A DNA stretch of 64,000 bases from an uncultured Duncaniella sp. (GTDB taxonomy: Bacteria > Bacteroidota > Bacteroidia > Bacteroidales > Muribaculaceae), in NCBI GenBank assembly GCA_910586665.1, contig CAJUIX010000009.1, positions 1 through 64,000 of the forward strand. Reading direction: 5' to 3'. A program made the position numbers and the translations under genes. The notes below the pieces were generated by a model. It saw nothing but the letters and a program-made list of their open reading frames with translations, had not been told where the DNA came from and ran no database searches. Shown piece by piece: positions 24,256 to 32,339 of this stretch (the stretch's first letter is position 1; every line of letters starts with the position of its first letter).

Positions 24256-24320
24256 GTGCAAAATTACAAAAAATCCATACTAACTCTCAGCGGGTTCGGT
24301 GATTTTTTGTAATTTTGCAC
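24256..24320. promoter_or_regulatory. Perfect 20-bp inverted repeat carrying two divergent promoters
   Basis: Bases 24256-24275 and 24301-24320 are exact inverted copies separated by 25 bases. Each arm contains a TAATTTTG -7 box: 24259-24266 on the minus strand for the M16 gene and 24310-24317 on the plus strand for valS. The two genes therefore have identical core promoters placed symmetrically, 39 and 42 bases from their start codons. Arm pairing could also give a cruciform, or a stem at the 5-prime end of either message. Confidence 0.7.
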
Positions 24321-24358
24321 CATTATTCTGAAAACAACACTTTCTTATCACATCCCCT

Positions 24359-26977
24359 ATGGAAGAATTAGCTACTAAATATGATCCCCGTGCGGTGGAA
24401 GACAAGTGGTATGCCTACTGGATGCAGCACCGTCTTTTCCACTCCGAACCCGACGTCCGCGAGCCTTATACCATAGTGATTCCCCCGCCCAATGTGACCG
24501 GCATCCTCCACATGGGCCACATGCTCAACAACACTATCCAGGACATCCTCATCCGCCGCGCCCGTCTCATGGGCAAAAATGCGCTCTGGGTGCCCGGAAC
24601 CGACCATGCGGCCATCGCTACCGAGGCAAAGGTCGTAGGCAAGCTTGCCAAGGAGGGTATCAAGAAGAGCGACCTCACCCGCGAGGAATTCCTGCGCCAC
24701 GCCTGGGAATGGAAGGAGAAGCATGGCGGCATCATCCTCGAGCAGCTCAAGAAGCTCGGCGCATCATGCGACTGGGAGCGTACTGCCTTCACGATGGACG
24801 ACATCCGCTCGCGCAGCGTCATCAAGGTCTTCGTCGAGCTGTATCGCAAGGGCCTGATTTATCGCGGCAAGCGTATGGTCAACTGGGACCCCAAGGCCAA
24901 GACCGCCCTTTCGGACATAGAGGTTGTCTACAAAGAGGAACACTCAAAGCTTTACTACCTCCGCTATAAAATCGTCGGCGAGGAGGGCTACGCCATAGTG
25001 GCCACCACCCGCCCCGAAACCATTATGGGCGACACGGCTATGTGTATCAACCCTGCCGACCCCAAGAACCAGCACCTTCGTGGCAAGAAGGTTATCGTCC
25101 CCCTCGTCGGTCGCGAGATTCCCGTAATCGAGGACGACTATGTCGATATCGACTTCGGCACCGGCTGTCTGAAGGTGACCCCGGCCCACGATATGAATGA
25201 TAACATGCTCGGCGAGAAGCACGGTCTGGAGACTATCGACATCTTCAACGATGACGCCACTGTCAGCGAGGCTGCCGGGATGTATGTCGGCATGGACCGC
25301 TTCGCCGTGCGCGAGCAGATTGCCAAGGACCTCGCCGAGGCAGGACTCATCGAGAAAATCGAGGAGTATGAAAACAAGGTGGGCTACTCAGAGCGCAACC
25401 CCGACACTGCCACCGAACCGCGTCTGAGCGACCAGTGGTTCCTCAAAATGGAATCGCTTGCCGGGCCGGCGCTCAAGGCTGTCGACGAGGGCGTCATCAA
25501 GTTCGTCCCTGACAAGTTCAAGACCACCTACGACCGCTGGCTCACCGACATCCGCGACTGGTGCATCTCGCGTCAGCTCTGGTGGGGCCACCGCGTGCCT
25601 GCATGGTATCTCCCAGACGGCACCTTTGTCGTTGCCGAGACTGCCGAGGAGGCTCTTGAACTTGCCCGCGAGAAGGATTCGTCGCTCACAGCCGCCGATC
25701 TCCGTCAGGACGATGACTGCCTCGACACATGGTTCTCATCATGGCTTTGGCCGATATCGCTGTTCAACGGCATCCTTGACCCTGACAACGAGGAAATCAA
25801 GTATTACTATCCGACTTCCGACCTCGTGACCGGCCCGGACATCATCTTCTTCTGGGTGGCACGCATGATTATGGCCGGCTATGAGTTTGTGGGTAAGCAG
25901 CCTTTCAACAATGTATATTTCACCGGCATCGTCCGCGACGAAATCGGCCGCAAGATGTCGAAGCAGCTCGGCAATTCCCCCGACCCGCTCGAGCTGATAG
26001 CCGACTACGGCGCCGACGGCGTGCGCATGGGCATCATGCTCTCCGCTCCTGCCGGCAACGACATATTCTTTGACAAGAAGCTCTGCGAGAACGGCCGCAA
26101 CTTCTGCAACAAGATTTGGAACGCCTTCCGTCTCGTCAAGGGGTGGGAGGTCGACGACAACGCCGAGCAGCCCGAAAGCTCCCGCAAGGCCGTCGAGTGG
26201 TTCGAGTCGAAACTCTCCGAGGCAGTCGCTGAAATCAACGACTCATTCGAGAAATTCCGTATCTCGGAGGCGCTCATGACCGCCTACCGACTCTTCCGCG
26301 ACGAGTTCTCGTCATGGTACCTCGAAATGGTCAAGCCTGACTATCAGAAGCCTATCGACCGCGCCGGCTACGAGGCCACAATCCGCTTCTTCGACTCGCT
26401 CCTCCGCCTGCTCCACCCCTTCATGCCCTTCATCACCGAGGAACTTTGGCAGCACATCGGCGACCGCCGCGAGGGTGAGTCAATCATGTATGCCTCCATG
26501 CCCCAGGCCTGCACTCCCGACGCCGAGGTGCTCGCAGAAATGGAGACTGTCAAGGAGATTGTCAACGGCGTGCGCGGCGTGCGTGCACAGCGCAATATCC
26601 CTTCGCGCGACGCTCTCCGGCTCAACATCATCGGCGCCTCTATCCCGATGGAGTCCGTGGCCGCCAAGCTCGGCAACCTTTCGGGCGTGGCCACGGTGAC
26701 CGAGAAAGATCCCGCCGCAGCATCCTTCCTTGTCGGCACGACGGAGTTCAACATCCCGCTGCTTGACAGCATGGACGTCGAGGCCGAGCTTGCCAAACTC
26801 AACAAGGAGCTCGACTATCTGACCGGCTTCCGTGCGTCGGTTGAGAAGAAGCTTTCCAACGAGCGCTTTGTCAACAATGCACCTGCCGCCGTCGTCGAGG
26901 CCGAGCGCAAGAAACTCTCCGACGCCACCTCAAAAATCGAAACAATCCGTCAGACAATCTCCGCCCTCAACGGCTGA
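24359..26977 (+). CDS. valS: Valyl-tRNA synthetase
   Basis: An 872-residue class Ia synthetase that charges tRNA-Val. HIGH motif: HMGH at 51-54 within PPNVTGILHMGHMLNNT. KMSKS loop: KMSKQ at 532-536 (GRKMSKQLGNSPDP), a common substitution. The CP1 editing domain includes VATTRPETIMGDTA and VTPAHDMND. The anticodon-binding domain follows, and residues 805-872 form the C-terminal coiled-coil arm (VEAELAKLNKELDYLTGF). It starts at the ATG after the symmetric promoter and ends before a strong terminator. It is cytoplasmic, essential, and of normal length for Bacteroidetes. Confidence 0.97.
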   Translation: MEELATKYDPRAVEDKWYAYWMQHRLFHSEPDVREPYTIVIPPPNVTGILHMGHMLNNTIQDILIRRARLMGKNALWVPGTDHAAIATEAKVVGKLAKEGIKKSDLTREEFLRHAWEWKEKHGGIILEQLKKLGASCDWERTAFTMDDIRSRSVIKVFVELYRKGLIYRGKRMVNWDPKAKTALSDIEVVYKEEHSKLYYLRYKIVGEEGYAIVATTRPETIMGDTAMCINPADPKNQHLRGKKVIVPLVGREIPVIEDDYVDIDFGTGCLKVTPAHDMNDNMLGEKHGLETIDIFNDDATVSEAAGMYVGMDRFAVREQIAKDLAEAGLIEKIEEYENKVGYSERNPDTATEPRLSDQWFLKMESLAGPALKAVDEGVIKFVPDKFKTTYDRWLTDIRDWCISRQLWWGHRVPAWYLPDGTFVVAETAEEALELAREKDSSLTAADLRQDDDCLDTWFSSWLWPISLFNGILDPDNEEIKYYYPTSDLVTGPDIIFFWVARMIMAGYEFVGKQPFNNVYFTGIVRDEIGRKMSKQLGNSPDPLELIADYGADGVRMGIMLSAPAGNDIFFDKKLCENGRNFCNKIWNAFRLVKGWEVDDNAEQPESSRKAVEWFESKLSEAVAEINDSFEKFRISEALMTAYRLFRDEFSSWYLEMVKPDYQKPIDRAGYEATIRFFDSLLRLLHPFMPFITEELWQHIGDRREGESIMYASMPQACTPDAEVLAEMETVKEIVNGVRGVRAQRNIPSRDALRLNIIGASIPMESVAAKLGNLSGVATVTEKDPAAASFLVGTTEFNIPLLDSMDVEAELAKLNKELDYLTGFRASVEKKLSNERFVNNAPAAVVEAERKKLSDATSKIETIRQTISALNG

Positions 26978-27003
26978 GACAACGTTTAGGATATTACTCC
27001 CTT

Positions 27004-27032
27004 GGGGCTGTTGCAAAAACAGCCCTTTTTTT
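27004..27032 (+). terminator. Intrinsic terminator after valS
   Basis: GGGCTGTT (27005-27012) pairs with AACAGCCC (27018-27025), followed by seven T residues. Confidence 0.9.
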
Positions 27033-27077
27033 ATATGAAAAAGCCTCTATTAGGTTGATTTATAACTTAAAATTCGC

Positions 27078-27085
27078 TATATTTG
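27078..27085 (+). promoter_or_regulatory. -7 promoter box for the GH115 gene
   Basis: TATATTTG lies 94 bases before the ATG at 27179, giving an AT-rich leader of about 85 bases. Confidence 0.55.
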
Positions 27086-27178
27086 TGAAAGATATGTGGT
27101 GATTGGAATGTAATAGATATGACATATTGTTGTGATGAATAATATTAAAATCACGTTATCAACCTATAACCTTCTTAT

Positions 27179-29659
27179 ATGAAACGAATAATTTTGCTGT
27201 GTATGGTCGGGATATTGTCAGTGACAGGGTATGCCGCCGGGAAGTTTGTGTCTTTTTCTAATGATGCCTCGTATCTGAAATTGTCAGGGCGGCAGGATAC
27301 CGTCGTCTATGACCCCGCCGACTGGGAGGGCGTAAAGATTGCTGTCGGCAATCTCCGTAATGACCTCAAAGTGGTGACCGGGCGTGAAAATGCCCCGGTG
27401 ATAGTCGGTACATGCGGCAAAAGCAAGGCTGTGAAGAAATATAAGGATGTTGCCGCCAGGCTGAAAGGCAAGTGGGAGCAGTATGAAATCTTCACCGATG
27501 GCGACAAGCTCGTAATCATGGGCAGCGACAAGCGGGGCACTATCTACGGCATCTATGAACTCTCGCGTCAGATAGGGGTGTCACCCTGGTACTGGTGGGC
27601 CGATGTGCCTGTCGCAAAGCATGACGAGTTGTTCATAATCCCCGGCTCATACACCGACGGGGAGCCGGCTGTCAAATACCGTGGCATTTTCATCAACGAT
27701 GAATGGCCCTCATTCGGCGGGTGGGCGAGCAAGCGTTTCGGTGGCGTCAATTCCAAAATGTATGCTACCATATTCGAGCTCCTGTTGAGACTCAAGGCCA
27801 ATTATTTCTGGCCAGCGATGTGGGCGACCGCCTTCAATGAGGACGATTCTCTGTCGCCCGTTGTGGCCGACAGGATGGGCATTGTCATGGGTACCTCGCA
27901 CCACGAACCAATGATGCGCTCTCATCGGGAGTATCTGAAGCGTAAAAAGGAGATAGGTCCCTGGGACTACAGCGTCAACAGTCAGAATATCGAGCGCTTC
28001 TTCCGTGAGGGCATGGAGCGCAACAGGGATTATGACAACCTCGTCACCGTCGGTATGCGTGGCGACGGTGACGTGGCTATGGGCAAGGGGGACGACGCCG
28101 AGAACATGAAGACCCTCTCCGACGTCATTGCCGGGCAGCGCTCGATAATCAAGGATATTTACGGACGTGAGGACGCTGTCCCCCAGTTGTGGGCCATATT
28201 TACCGAGGTACAGCGCTACTACGATGCCGGTTTCAATGTGCCCGATGACGTGACCCTCCTCTTCTGCGACAACAATTGGGGCTACATACGCCGAACCGGC
28301 AAGGAGGCCGAGCGCGGGCGCAAGGGTGGCCTCGGCCTGTATTACCATATCGACATGAACGGCGGACCGTGGAACGACCGCTGGGTGAACACCACGACCA
28401 TCCCCAAGCTGCGCGAGCAGCTCAACCTCGCCTATCAGACAGGCCTCGACCGTATATGGATTATCAATGTAGGCGACCTCAAACCCAAGGAAGTGCCGAT
28501 AGATTTCATCATGAACTATGCCTGGAATCCCGGGTCGGTCAAGCCCGGCGACGAGATGCGTTACCTTGAAGGCTTCGCCGAGAGTGCCTTTGGCAAGGAA
28601 TATTCCAAGGACATAGCCGATATTATCTCGAAATATAGCAAATATAACCTCATCCGCAAGCCCGAGGTGCAGGTGCCGGGCATTTTCAATGTCGAGGAGA
28701 TGCAGAAGATGGACAGCCTGTGGAGCAGCCTGGTCGACAAGGCTGAATACATAAAGACCAAGCTTCCTGCGGAGGCTCAGGACGCCTACTATCAGCTCGT
28801 CTACTATCCGACCGTGGCAAGCGCAGGTGTGGCAAAGATTTACAACTGTGCCACCCTCGGCGACTCACTGGCAATCGAGGAACTGATGAAGAAGGATGTG
28901 CAGCTTTCCGATTATTATAATAATGTGATGTCCGACGGCAAGTGGAGCGGAATGATGCAGGACAACCACATCGGCTACACCCAATGGTCGATACCCGAGA
29001 AGAATGTCAATCCGATGAGTCTCGGCTTCAAGGTCGGCCACAATCTCGTCCCCGCTTCAGAGACAGAGGAATACTCGATTCCGGCCCATAAATATGCCCG
29101 CAACATAGCCGGAAAAAATGCCGAATGGATTTTTCTTCCCGACTTAGGCCGCGAAGAGGGGTGCATGGGTAGCAGTGATGTCACGGCACCATCTGCCACA
29201 GACCTTTCGGGAGCCTGTCTTGAATATGATGTGACACTGACGAAGGACGGACGTGTGGCTTTGGGCATACTCCCCACGCAGGATGTCGACCCCGCAAGAG
29301 GATTGCGCCTCGGGGTCAGGATTGACGATCAGCCGCTTCGGGTTATTGATGCCCGTCAGGGTATGCGTGATGAATTTGGCGAGTATACCAAGGAGAATCT
29401 TGCTGTCAGCAAGGTTTTGAAGCCCCTCCCGGCCCCCTCCCGGCTGTCGCTTAGCGGCTGTGTTGACGGGCGGCAACTCATGCGCCGCAACGAGGTGTTT
29501 GACAACATCCGCTGGCTTCCGCTCTCGTTTGACGTTGCCCCCGGCAAACATAAGCTAAGCGTTGTCATGGTTGACCCTGAGATAGTGCTTGAGAAGATTG
29601 TCGTAAATCCCGACGACAGACGCTACAGCTACTTCGGAGCGTGCAGTCTCGGCCTGTGA
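27179..29659 (+). CDS. Glycoside hydrolase family 115 (alpha-glucuronidase)
   Basis: An 826-residue secreted protein, signal peptide MKRIILLCMVGILSVTGYAA. The sequence follows GH115 xylan alpha-1,2-glucuronidases: an N-terminal domain with GSDKRGTIYGIYELSRQIGVSPWYWWADVP, the barrel with YRGIFINDEWPSFGGWA, LRLKANYFWPAMWATAFN, GIVMGTSHHEPMMR and LVTVGMRGDGDVAM, then WIINVGDLKPKEVPIDFIMNYAWNP, and a C-terminal accessory region from about 650. The enzyme removes (4-O-methyl)glucuronic acid from xylan side chains. It stands alone, with no SusC/SusD genes beside it. The end of the gene is followed by repeat elements, not a clean terminator. Confidence 0.92.
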   Translation: MKRIILLCMVGILSVTGYAAGKFVSFSNDASYLKLSGRQDTVVYDPADWEGVKIAVGNLRNDLKVVTGRENAPVIVGTCGKSKAVKKYKDVAARLKGKWEQYEIFTDGDKLVIMGSDKRGTIYGIYELSRQIGVSPWYWWADVPVAKHDELFIIPGSYTDGEPAVKYRGIFINDEWPSFGGWASKRFGGVNSKMYATIFELLLRLKANYFWPAMWATAFNEDDSLSPVVADRMGIVMGTSHHEPMMRSHREYLKRKKEIGPWDYSVNSQNIERFFREGMERNRDYDNLVTVGMRGDGDVAMGKGDDAENMKTLSDVIAGQRSIIKDIYGREDAVPQLWAIFTEVQRYYDAGFNVPDDVTLLFCDNNWGYIRRTGKEAERGRKGGLGLYYHIDMNGGPWNDRWVNTTTIPKLREQLNLAYQTGLDRIWIINVGDLKPKEVPIDFIMNYAWNPGSVKPGDEMRYLEGFAESAFGKEYSKDIADIISKYSKYNLIRKPEVQVPGIFNVEEMQKMDSLWSSLVDKAEYIKTKLPAEAQDAYYQLVYYPTVASAGVAKIYNCATLGDSLAIEELMKKDVQLSDYYNNVMSDGKWSGMMQDNHIGYTQWSIPEKNVNPMSLGFKVGHNLVPASETEEYSIPAHKYARNIAGKNAEWIFLPDLGREEGCMGSSDVTAPSATDLSGACLEYDVTLTKDGRVALGILPTQDVDPARGLRLGVRIDDQPLRVIDARQGMRDEFGEYTKENLAVSKVLKPLPAPSRLSLSGCVDGRQLMRRNEVFDNIRWLPLSFDVAPGKHKLSVVMVDPEIVLEKIVVNPDDRRYSYFGACSLGL

Positions 29660-29675
29660 TGATTAATATGATGAT

Positions 29676-29690
29676 TGTAGGGACGCTGCA
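29676..29690 (+). repeat. Truncated REP-like head (TGTAGGGACG)
   Basis: TGTAGGGACGCTGCA matches the first 15 bases of the units at 2418 and 2780, and the rest of the palindrome is missing. A 47-bp IS-like relic begins four bases later, so the unit seems to have been split or trimmed by that insertion. Confidence 0.6.
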
Positions 29691-29694
29691 AATG

Positions 29695-29741
29695 TGAAGT
29701 GCACCCCAAAGGTTTTGTGTTCGACTTTTGGGTGCACTTCA
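29695..29741. mobile_element. 47-bp relic resembling two joined IS3-family ends
   Basis: The segment begins TGAAGTGCACCC and ends GGGTGCACTTCA, exact inverted ends of 12 bp, and its inner parts (CCAAAGG and TCGACTTTTGG) continue the terminal pattern usual in IS150-group IS3 elements. It is flanked by ATG on both sides (29692-29694, 29742-29744), which fits a 3-bp target duplication. No transposase is left. It could be a minimal MITE or an internal-deletion remnant; a plain hairpin is the alternative. Confidence 0.45.
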
Positions 29742-29746
29742 ATGTT

Positions 29747-29820
29747 TATGGCTCGGAGAGCCTATGCGGGAGGAATCCCAGGGTTAGCGAAGGCCGCAGG
29801 CCGTAGCGATGCCTGGGGTA
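29747..29820 (+). repeat. Third copy of the 43-bp nested-repeat arm with flanks
   Basis: Bases 29747-29820 align with 2469-2541: ATGGCTCG-AGAGCC, then the near-palindromic CCCAGGG ... CCTGGGG arm (29777-29819) with a few substitutions. Downstream, GCATCGAAGATGCTAATCAT (29845-29864) matches the first half of the hairpin 2566-2611, but the second arm is missing. The stretch 29660-30050 contains no gene. Confidence 0.7.
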
Positions 29821-29912
29821 AACGGAATGTATGGATAGAGCCATGCATCGAAGATGCTAATCATGAAAAAGATCAGGCTCTATGAAAAAATGTTGAAAAA
29901 AATTGAAAAATA

Positions 29913-29944
29913 TTTGGTTTATAAAATAAACCGCTTTATATTTG
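29913..29944 (+). promoter_or_regulatory. Promoter with an operator palindrome between -33 and -7
   Basis: TTTG (29913-29916) and TATATTTG (29937-29944) are 20 bases apart, a full Bacteroidetes promoter. The space between them is filled by GGTTTATAAAATAAACC (29916-29932), a palindrome with 7-bp half sites. A repressor bound there would block sigma-factor access. A second copy lies at 30004-30020. The leader also holds GAGCCGGCTC followed by TTTTATTTTT (29976-29995), a possible weak attenuator. Confidence 0.65.
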
Positions 29945-30003
29945 CAGTCGAAGGATGATTGGAGCGGTGTCGCGCGAGCCGGCTCTTTTATTTTTCAAAA
30001 TAT

Positions 30004-30020
30004 AGTTTATAAAATAAACC
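30004..30020 (+). promoter_or_regulatory. Second operator palindrome before the membrane-protein gene
   Basis: AGTTTATAAAATAAACC repeats the first operator with one changed end base. It lies 88 bases downstream of the first, measured centre to centre, and 31 bases before the ATG at 30051. The likely ligand is the winged-helix regulator encoded as the second gene of this operon. Confidence 0.55.
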
Positions 30021-30050
30021 GTTTTACTCATTCTCCAAAAACAACTCTCT

Positions 30051-30683
30051 ATGGACGACAAGAAAATTACTCCTCAGGAAGGCATCGCAATCATATCGCA
30101 GATGATTGACGCCTCCAAGCAGCGCACGGCTATGCCAAATTTAAGCATCTCGATTATGTGGACAGCGCTGTCTGTCATCACAGCCGCAGTCGTGGGCATA
30201 CTGCTCACCACGACCGGCGATGCAGGCTATAACTGGCTCTGGTTTGCCATCCCTGTAATCGGCATCCCGCTCAACATCATAATCGCCGGGAAGATTAAGA
30301 AGGAAAGTGTGGTCAAGACCTATATCGACAGGCTCAGCGACGGCGTATGGCGGATAGTAGGCTATGTGTCCATGCTGCTGACTGTGGTCTGTATCATATT
30401 CTGGCTCTGCGGCCATCCCGAAGCATGGAACCTGATGCTGCTCTATGCCTTCATAGTCGTCGGCCTCGGTGCGGCGATGCAGGGTGTCATAATTCGCGAG
30501 CTGTCTTACACGGTCGGCGGTGTGTTCTCGGTGATTGCGGGCTTTGTCGTGGGCGGACTGATGTTAAGCTCTGTTCCCCTGTATATAACGTGGATTATCC
30601 CCCTCTACATCCTATGTTTCATACTGATGTTCATCGTCCCTGCAGCCATAATTTATAGCAAACATAAGAAAGGTGCGCTATGA
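30051..30683 (+). CDS. Hypothetical inner-membrane protein with six predicted helices
   Basis: A 210-residue protein with a short cytoplasmic N-terminus (MDDKKITPQEGIAIISQMIDASKQRTAMPN) and about six hydrophobic segments (near 32-53, 61-79, 103-124, 130-150, 156-176, 180-202). I do not recognise the family beyond general similarity to Bacteroidetes membrane proteins encoded beside small winged-helix regulators. The stop codon overlaps the regulator's start (ATGA), which implies co-translation. Upstream there is a complete promoter with two operator palindromes, so expression is probably controlled by that regulator. Confidence 0.65.
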   Translation: MDDKKITPQEGIAIISQMIDASKQRTAMPNLSISIMWTALSVITAAVVGILLTTTGDAGYNWLWFAIPVIGIPLNIIIAGKIKKESVVKTYIDRLSDGVWRIVGYVSMLLTVVCIIFWLCGHPEAWNLMLLYAFIVVGLGAAMQGVIIRELSYTVGGVFSVIAGFVVGGLMLSSVPLYITWIIPLYILCFILMFIVPAAIIYSKHKKGAL

Positions 30684-30961
30684 AAGAGCTGAATCCCCTG
30701 CTGCACTCCCAGTTGAGGCTGGCCGTGATGTCGATTCTGATGACTGTCGAGGAGGCGGACTTCATTTACCTCCGGGAGAAGACCGAGTCGACCGCCGGCA
30801 ACCTCAGTGTGCAGCTTGACAAGCTCTCCGCCGCCGGCTACATCGCCATCGAGAAGGGCTTTGTCGGTAAGAAGACCAGGACGGTCTGCCGGGTCACTCC
30901 CGCCGGGCGCAGTGCCTTTTATGAATATGTCGACGAGCTGAAGAAATACATCAATCTATGA
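30680..30961 (+). CDS. Small winged-helix transcriptional regulator (HTH_34/MarR-like)
   Basis: A 93-residue DNA-binding protein with the fold order of single-domain winged-helix regulators: LHSQLRLAVMSILMTVEEADFIYLREKTESTAGNLSVQLDKLSAAGYIAIEKGFVGKKTRTVCRVTPAGRSAFYEYV condenses to helix-turn-helix (about 29-54), wing KGFVGKKTRT (about 59-70) and a C-terminal helix. It overlaps the membrane-protein gene by four bases. The symmetric palindromes GTTTAT-N3-ATAAAC upstream of the operon are the obvious candidate binding sites for a dimer of this protein. Effector unknown. Confidence 0.82.
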   Translation: MKELNPLLHSQLRLAVMSILMTVEEADFIYLREKTESTAGNLSVQLDKLSAAGYIAIEKGFVGKKTRTVCRVTPAGRSAFYEYVDELKKYINL

Positions 30962-30997
30962 ACAATCAGGGTGTTGCAATGCAACACCCTGATTGTT
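30961..30997. terminator. Bidirectional hairpin between convergent genes
   Basis: AACAATCAGGGTGTTGCA and its exact inverted copy (30961-30978, 30980-30997) are separated by one base, followed on the plus strand by ATTTGT. It begins at the last base of the regulator's stop codon and ends 22 bases before the hflX stop, so it can serve both convergent genes. Confidence 0.7.
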
Positions 30998-31019
30998 ATT
31001 TGTAATATATATGCTCCAC

Positions 31020-32249
31020 TCAGCTCTCTGCCGGCTCCTCTTCGTCGTATTTCTGGAAGAGGAAGTCGTTGTAGGGGAAGCGTGTGAGGTGTATCTCCTT
31101 AGCGCGCTCGTAGAGCATCTGTTTGAGTTCCTCGATATTGGTGCCTTTCTTGGCCGAGATGAACACACAGTCGTGCGGGAGGCGCTTCATCCACATGCGC
31201 TCCAGTTCCTCGAGCGATACGTTCTCGCGGGTGCCGGGTGTGAGGTCGTTCTCATCCTTGGGGGTGTAGGTGAAGGCGTCAATCTTGTTGAACACCATTA
31301 TCATGGGCTTGTCAGCGCCGTTGCACACCTCGCGCAGCGTCTTGTCGACCACCTCTATCTGCTCCTCGAAGTTAGGGTGGGAGATGTCGACCACATGGAC
31401 GAGCAGGTCGGCCTCGCGCACCTCGTCGAGGGTCGATTTGAAGGAGTCGACCAGGTGGGTCGGGAGCTTGCGGATGAATCCGACGGTGTCTGTCAGGAGG
31501 AAGGGGAGGTTGTCGATGATTACCTTGCGGACGGTGGTGTCGAGTGTGGCGAAGAGCTTGTTCTCGGCAAAGACATCGCTCTTGCTGAGCACGTTCATGA
31601 GGGTTGACTTGCCGGCATTGGTGTAGCCGACGAGGGCCACTCGCGTGAGCTTGCCTCGGTTCTTGCGCTGCACGGCTTTCTGCTTGTCGATGTCGCGCAG
31701 CTGCTCTTTCAGCAGGGCTATGCGGTTGAGGATTATACGGCGGTCGGTCTCAATCTGCGTCTCACCCGGGCCGCGCATACCGATGCCGCCGCGCTGGCGC
31801 TCGAGGTGGGTCCACATTCGGGTCAGGCGGGGGAGGAGATATTGGTACTGGGCGAGCTCGACCTGTGTCTTGGCGTTGGCCGTGCGCGCGCGTTTGGCAA
31901 ATATGTCGAGGATGAGGCTTGTGCGGTCGAGAATCTTGACTTTCAGCTCGCGCTCGATGTTGAGCACCTGCTTTGAGCTGAGGTCGTCGTCGAAAATCGC
32001 CATGCCTATATCGTTGTCCTCTATGAAGGCCCGGATTTCGTCGAGCTTTCCTTTGCCGACGAAGGTGCGCGGGTTGGGGTAGGGAAGTCGCTGCATGAAG
32101 GTTCTGACAGTCTCGGCTCCGGCGGTGTCGGCCAGGAAGGCGAGCTCGTCGAGATATTCTTTGGCCTTAGCCTCGTTTTGCTGCTCTGTTATGAGGCCCA
32201 CGAGGACTGCGCGCTCGGTTATTTCTTCGTTGAGTATCTGGTCAATCAT
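31020..32249 (-). CDS. hflX: Ribosome-associated GTPase HflX
   Basis: A 409-residue GTPase. An N-terminal HflX domain (about 1-180, including GKGKLDEIRAFIEDNDIGMAIFDDDLSSKQVLNIE and MRGPGETQIETDRR) precedes the G domain with G1 GYTNAGKST, G3 DTVGF, G4 NKID and a C-terminal tail. HflX binds the 50S subunit and rescues or splits stalled ribosomes under stress. The length is normal for Bacteroidetes. The ATG at 32249 (MIDQILNEEITERAVLVGLI) gives the complete N-domain. It converges on the small regulator gene and lies 90 bases after the transferase gene on the same strand. Confidence 0.95.
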   Translation of the reverse strand: MIDQILNEEITERAVLVGLITEQQNEAKAKEYLDELAFLADTAGAETVRTFMQRLPYPNPRTFVGKGKLDEIRAFIEDNDIGMAIFDDDLSSKQVLNIERELKVKILDRTSLILDIFAKRARTANAKTQVELAQYQYLLPRLTRMWTHLERQRGGIGMRGPGETQIETDRRIILNRIALLKEQLRDIDKQKAVQRKNRGKLTRVALVGYTNAGKSTLMNVLSKSDVFAENKLFATLDTTVRKVIIDNLPFLLTDTVGFIRKLPTHLVDSFKSTLDEVREADLLVHVVDISHPNFEEQIEVVDKTLREVCNGADKPMIMVFNKIDAFTYTPKDENDLTPGTRENVSLEELERMWMKRLPHDCVFISAKKGTNIEELKQMLYERAKEIHLTRFPYNDFLFQKYDEEEPAES

Positions 32250-32276
32250 TAATTCTGTTGCTTAACGTGATTATAT

Positions 32277-32310
32277 GTATGCCTGCATTTTAAATAAAAT
32301 GCAGGCATAC
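32277..32310 (-). terminator. 16-bp stem hairpin between the WecA-like gene and hflX
   Basis: GTATGCCTGCATTTTA (32277-32292) and its exact inverted copy (32295-32310) flank two bases. The stem carries A/T runs at its tip, but no T tract follows on the minus strand, so read-through into hflX is possible. Confidence 0.5.
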
Positions 32311-32339
32311 CACAATTTGTTTACTGTCCGGCGGACAAA

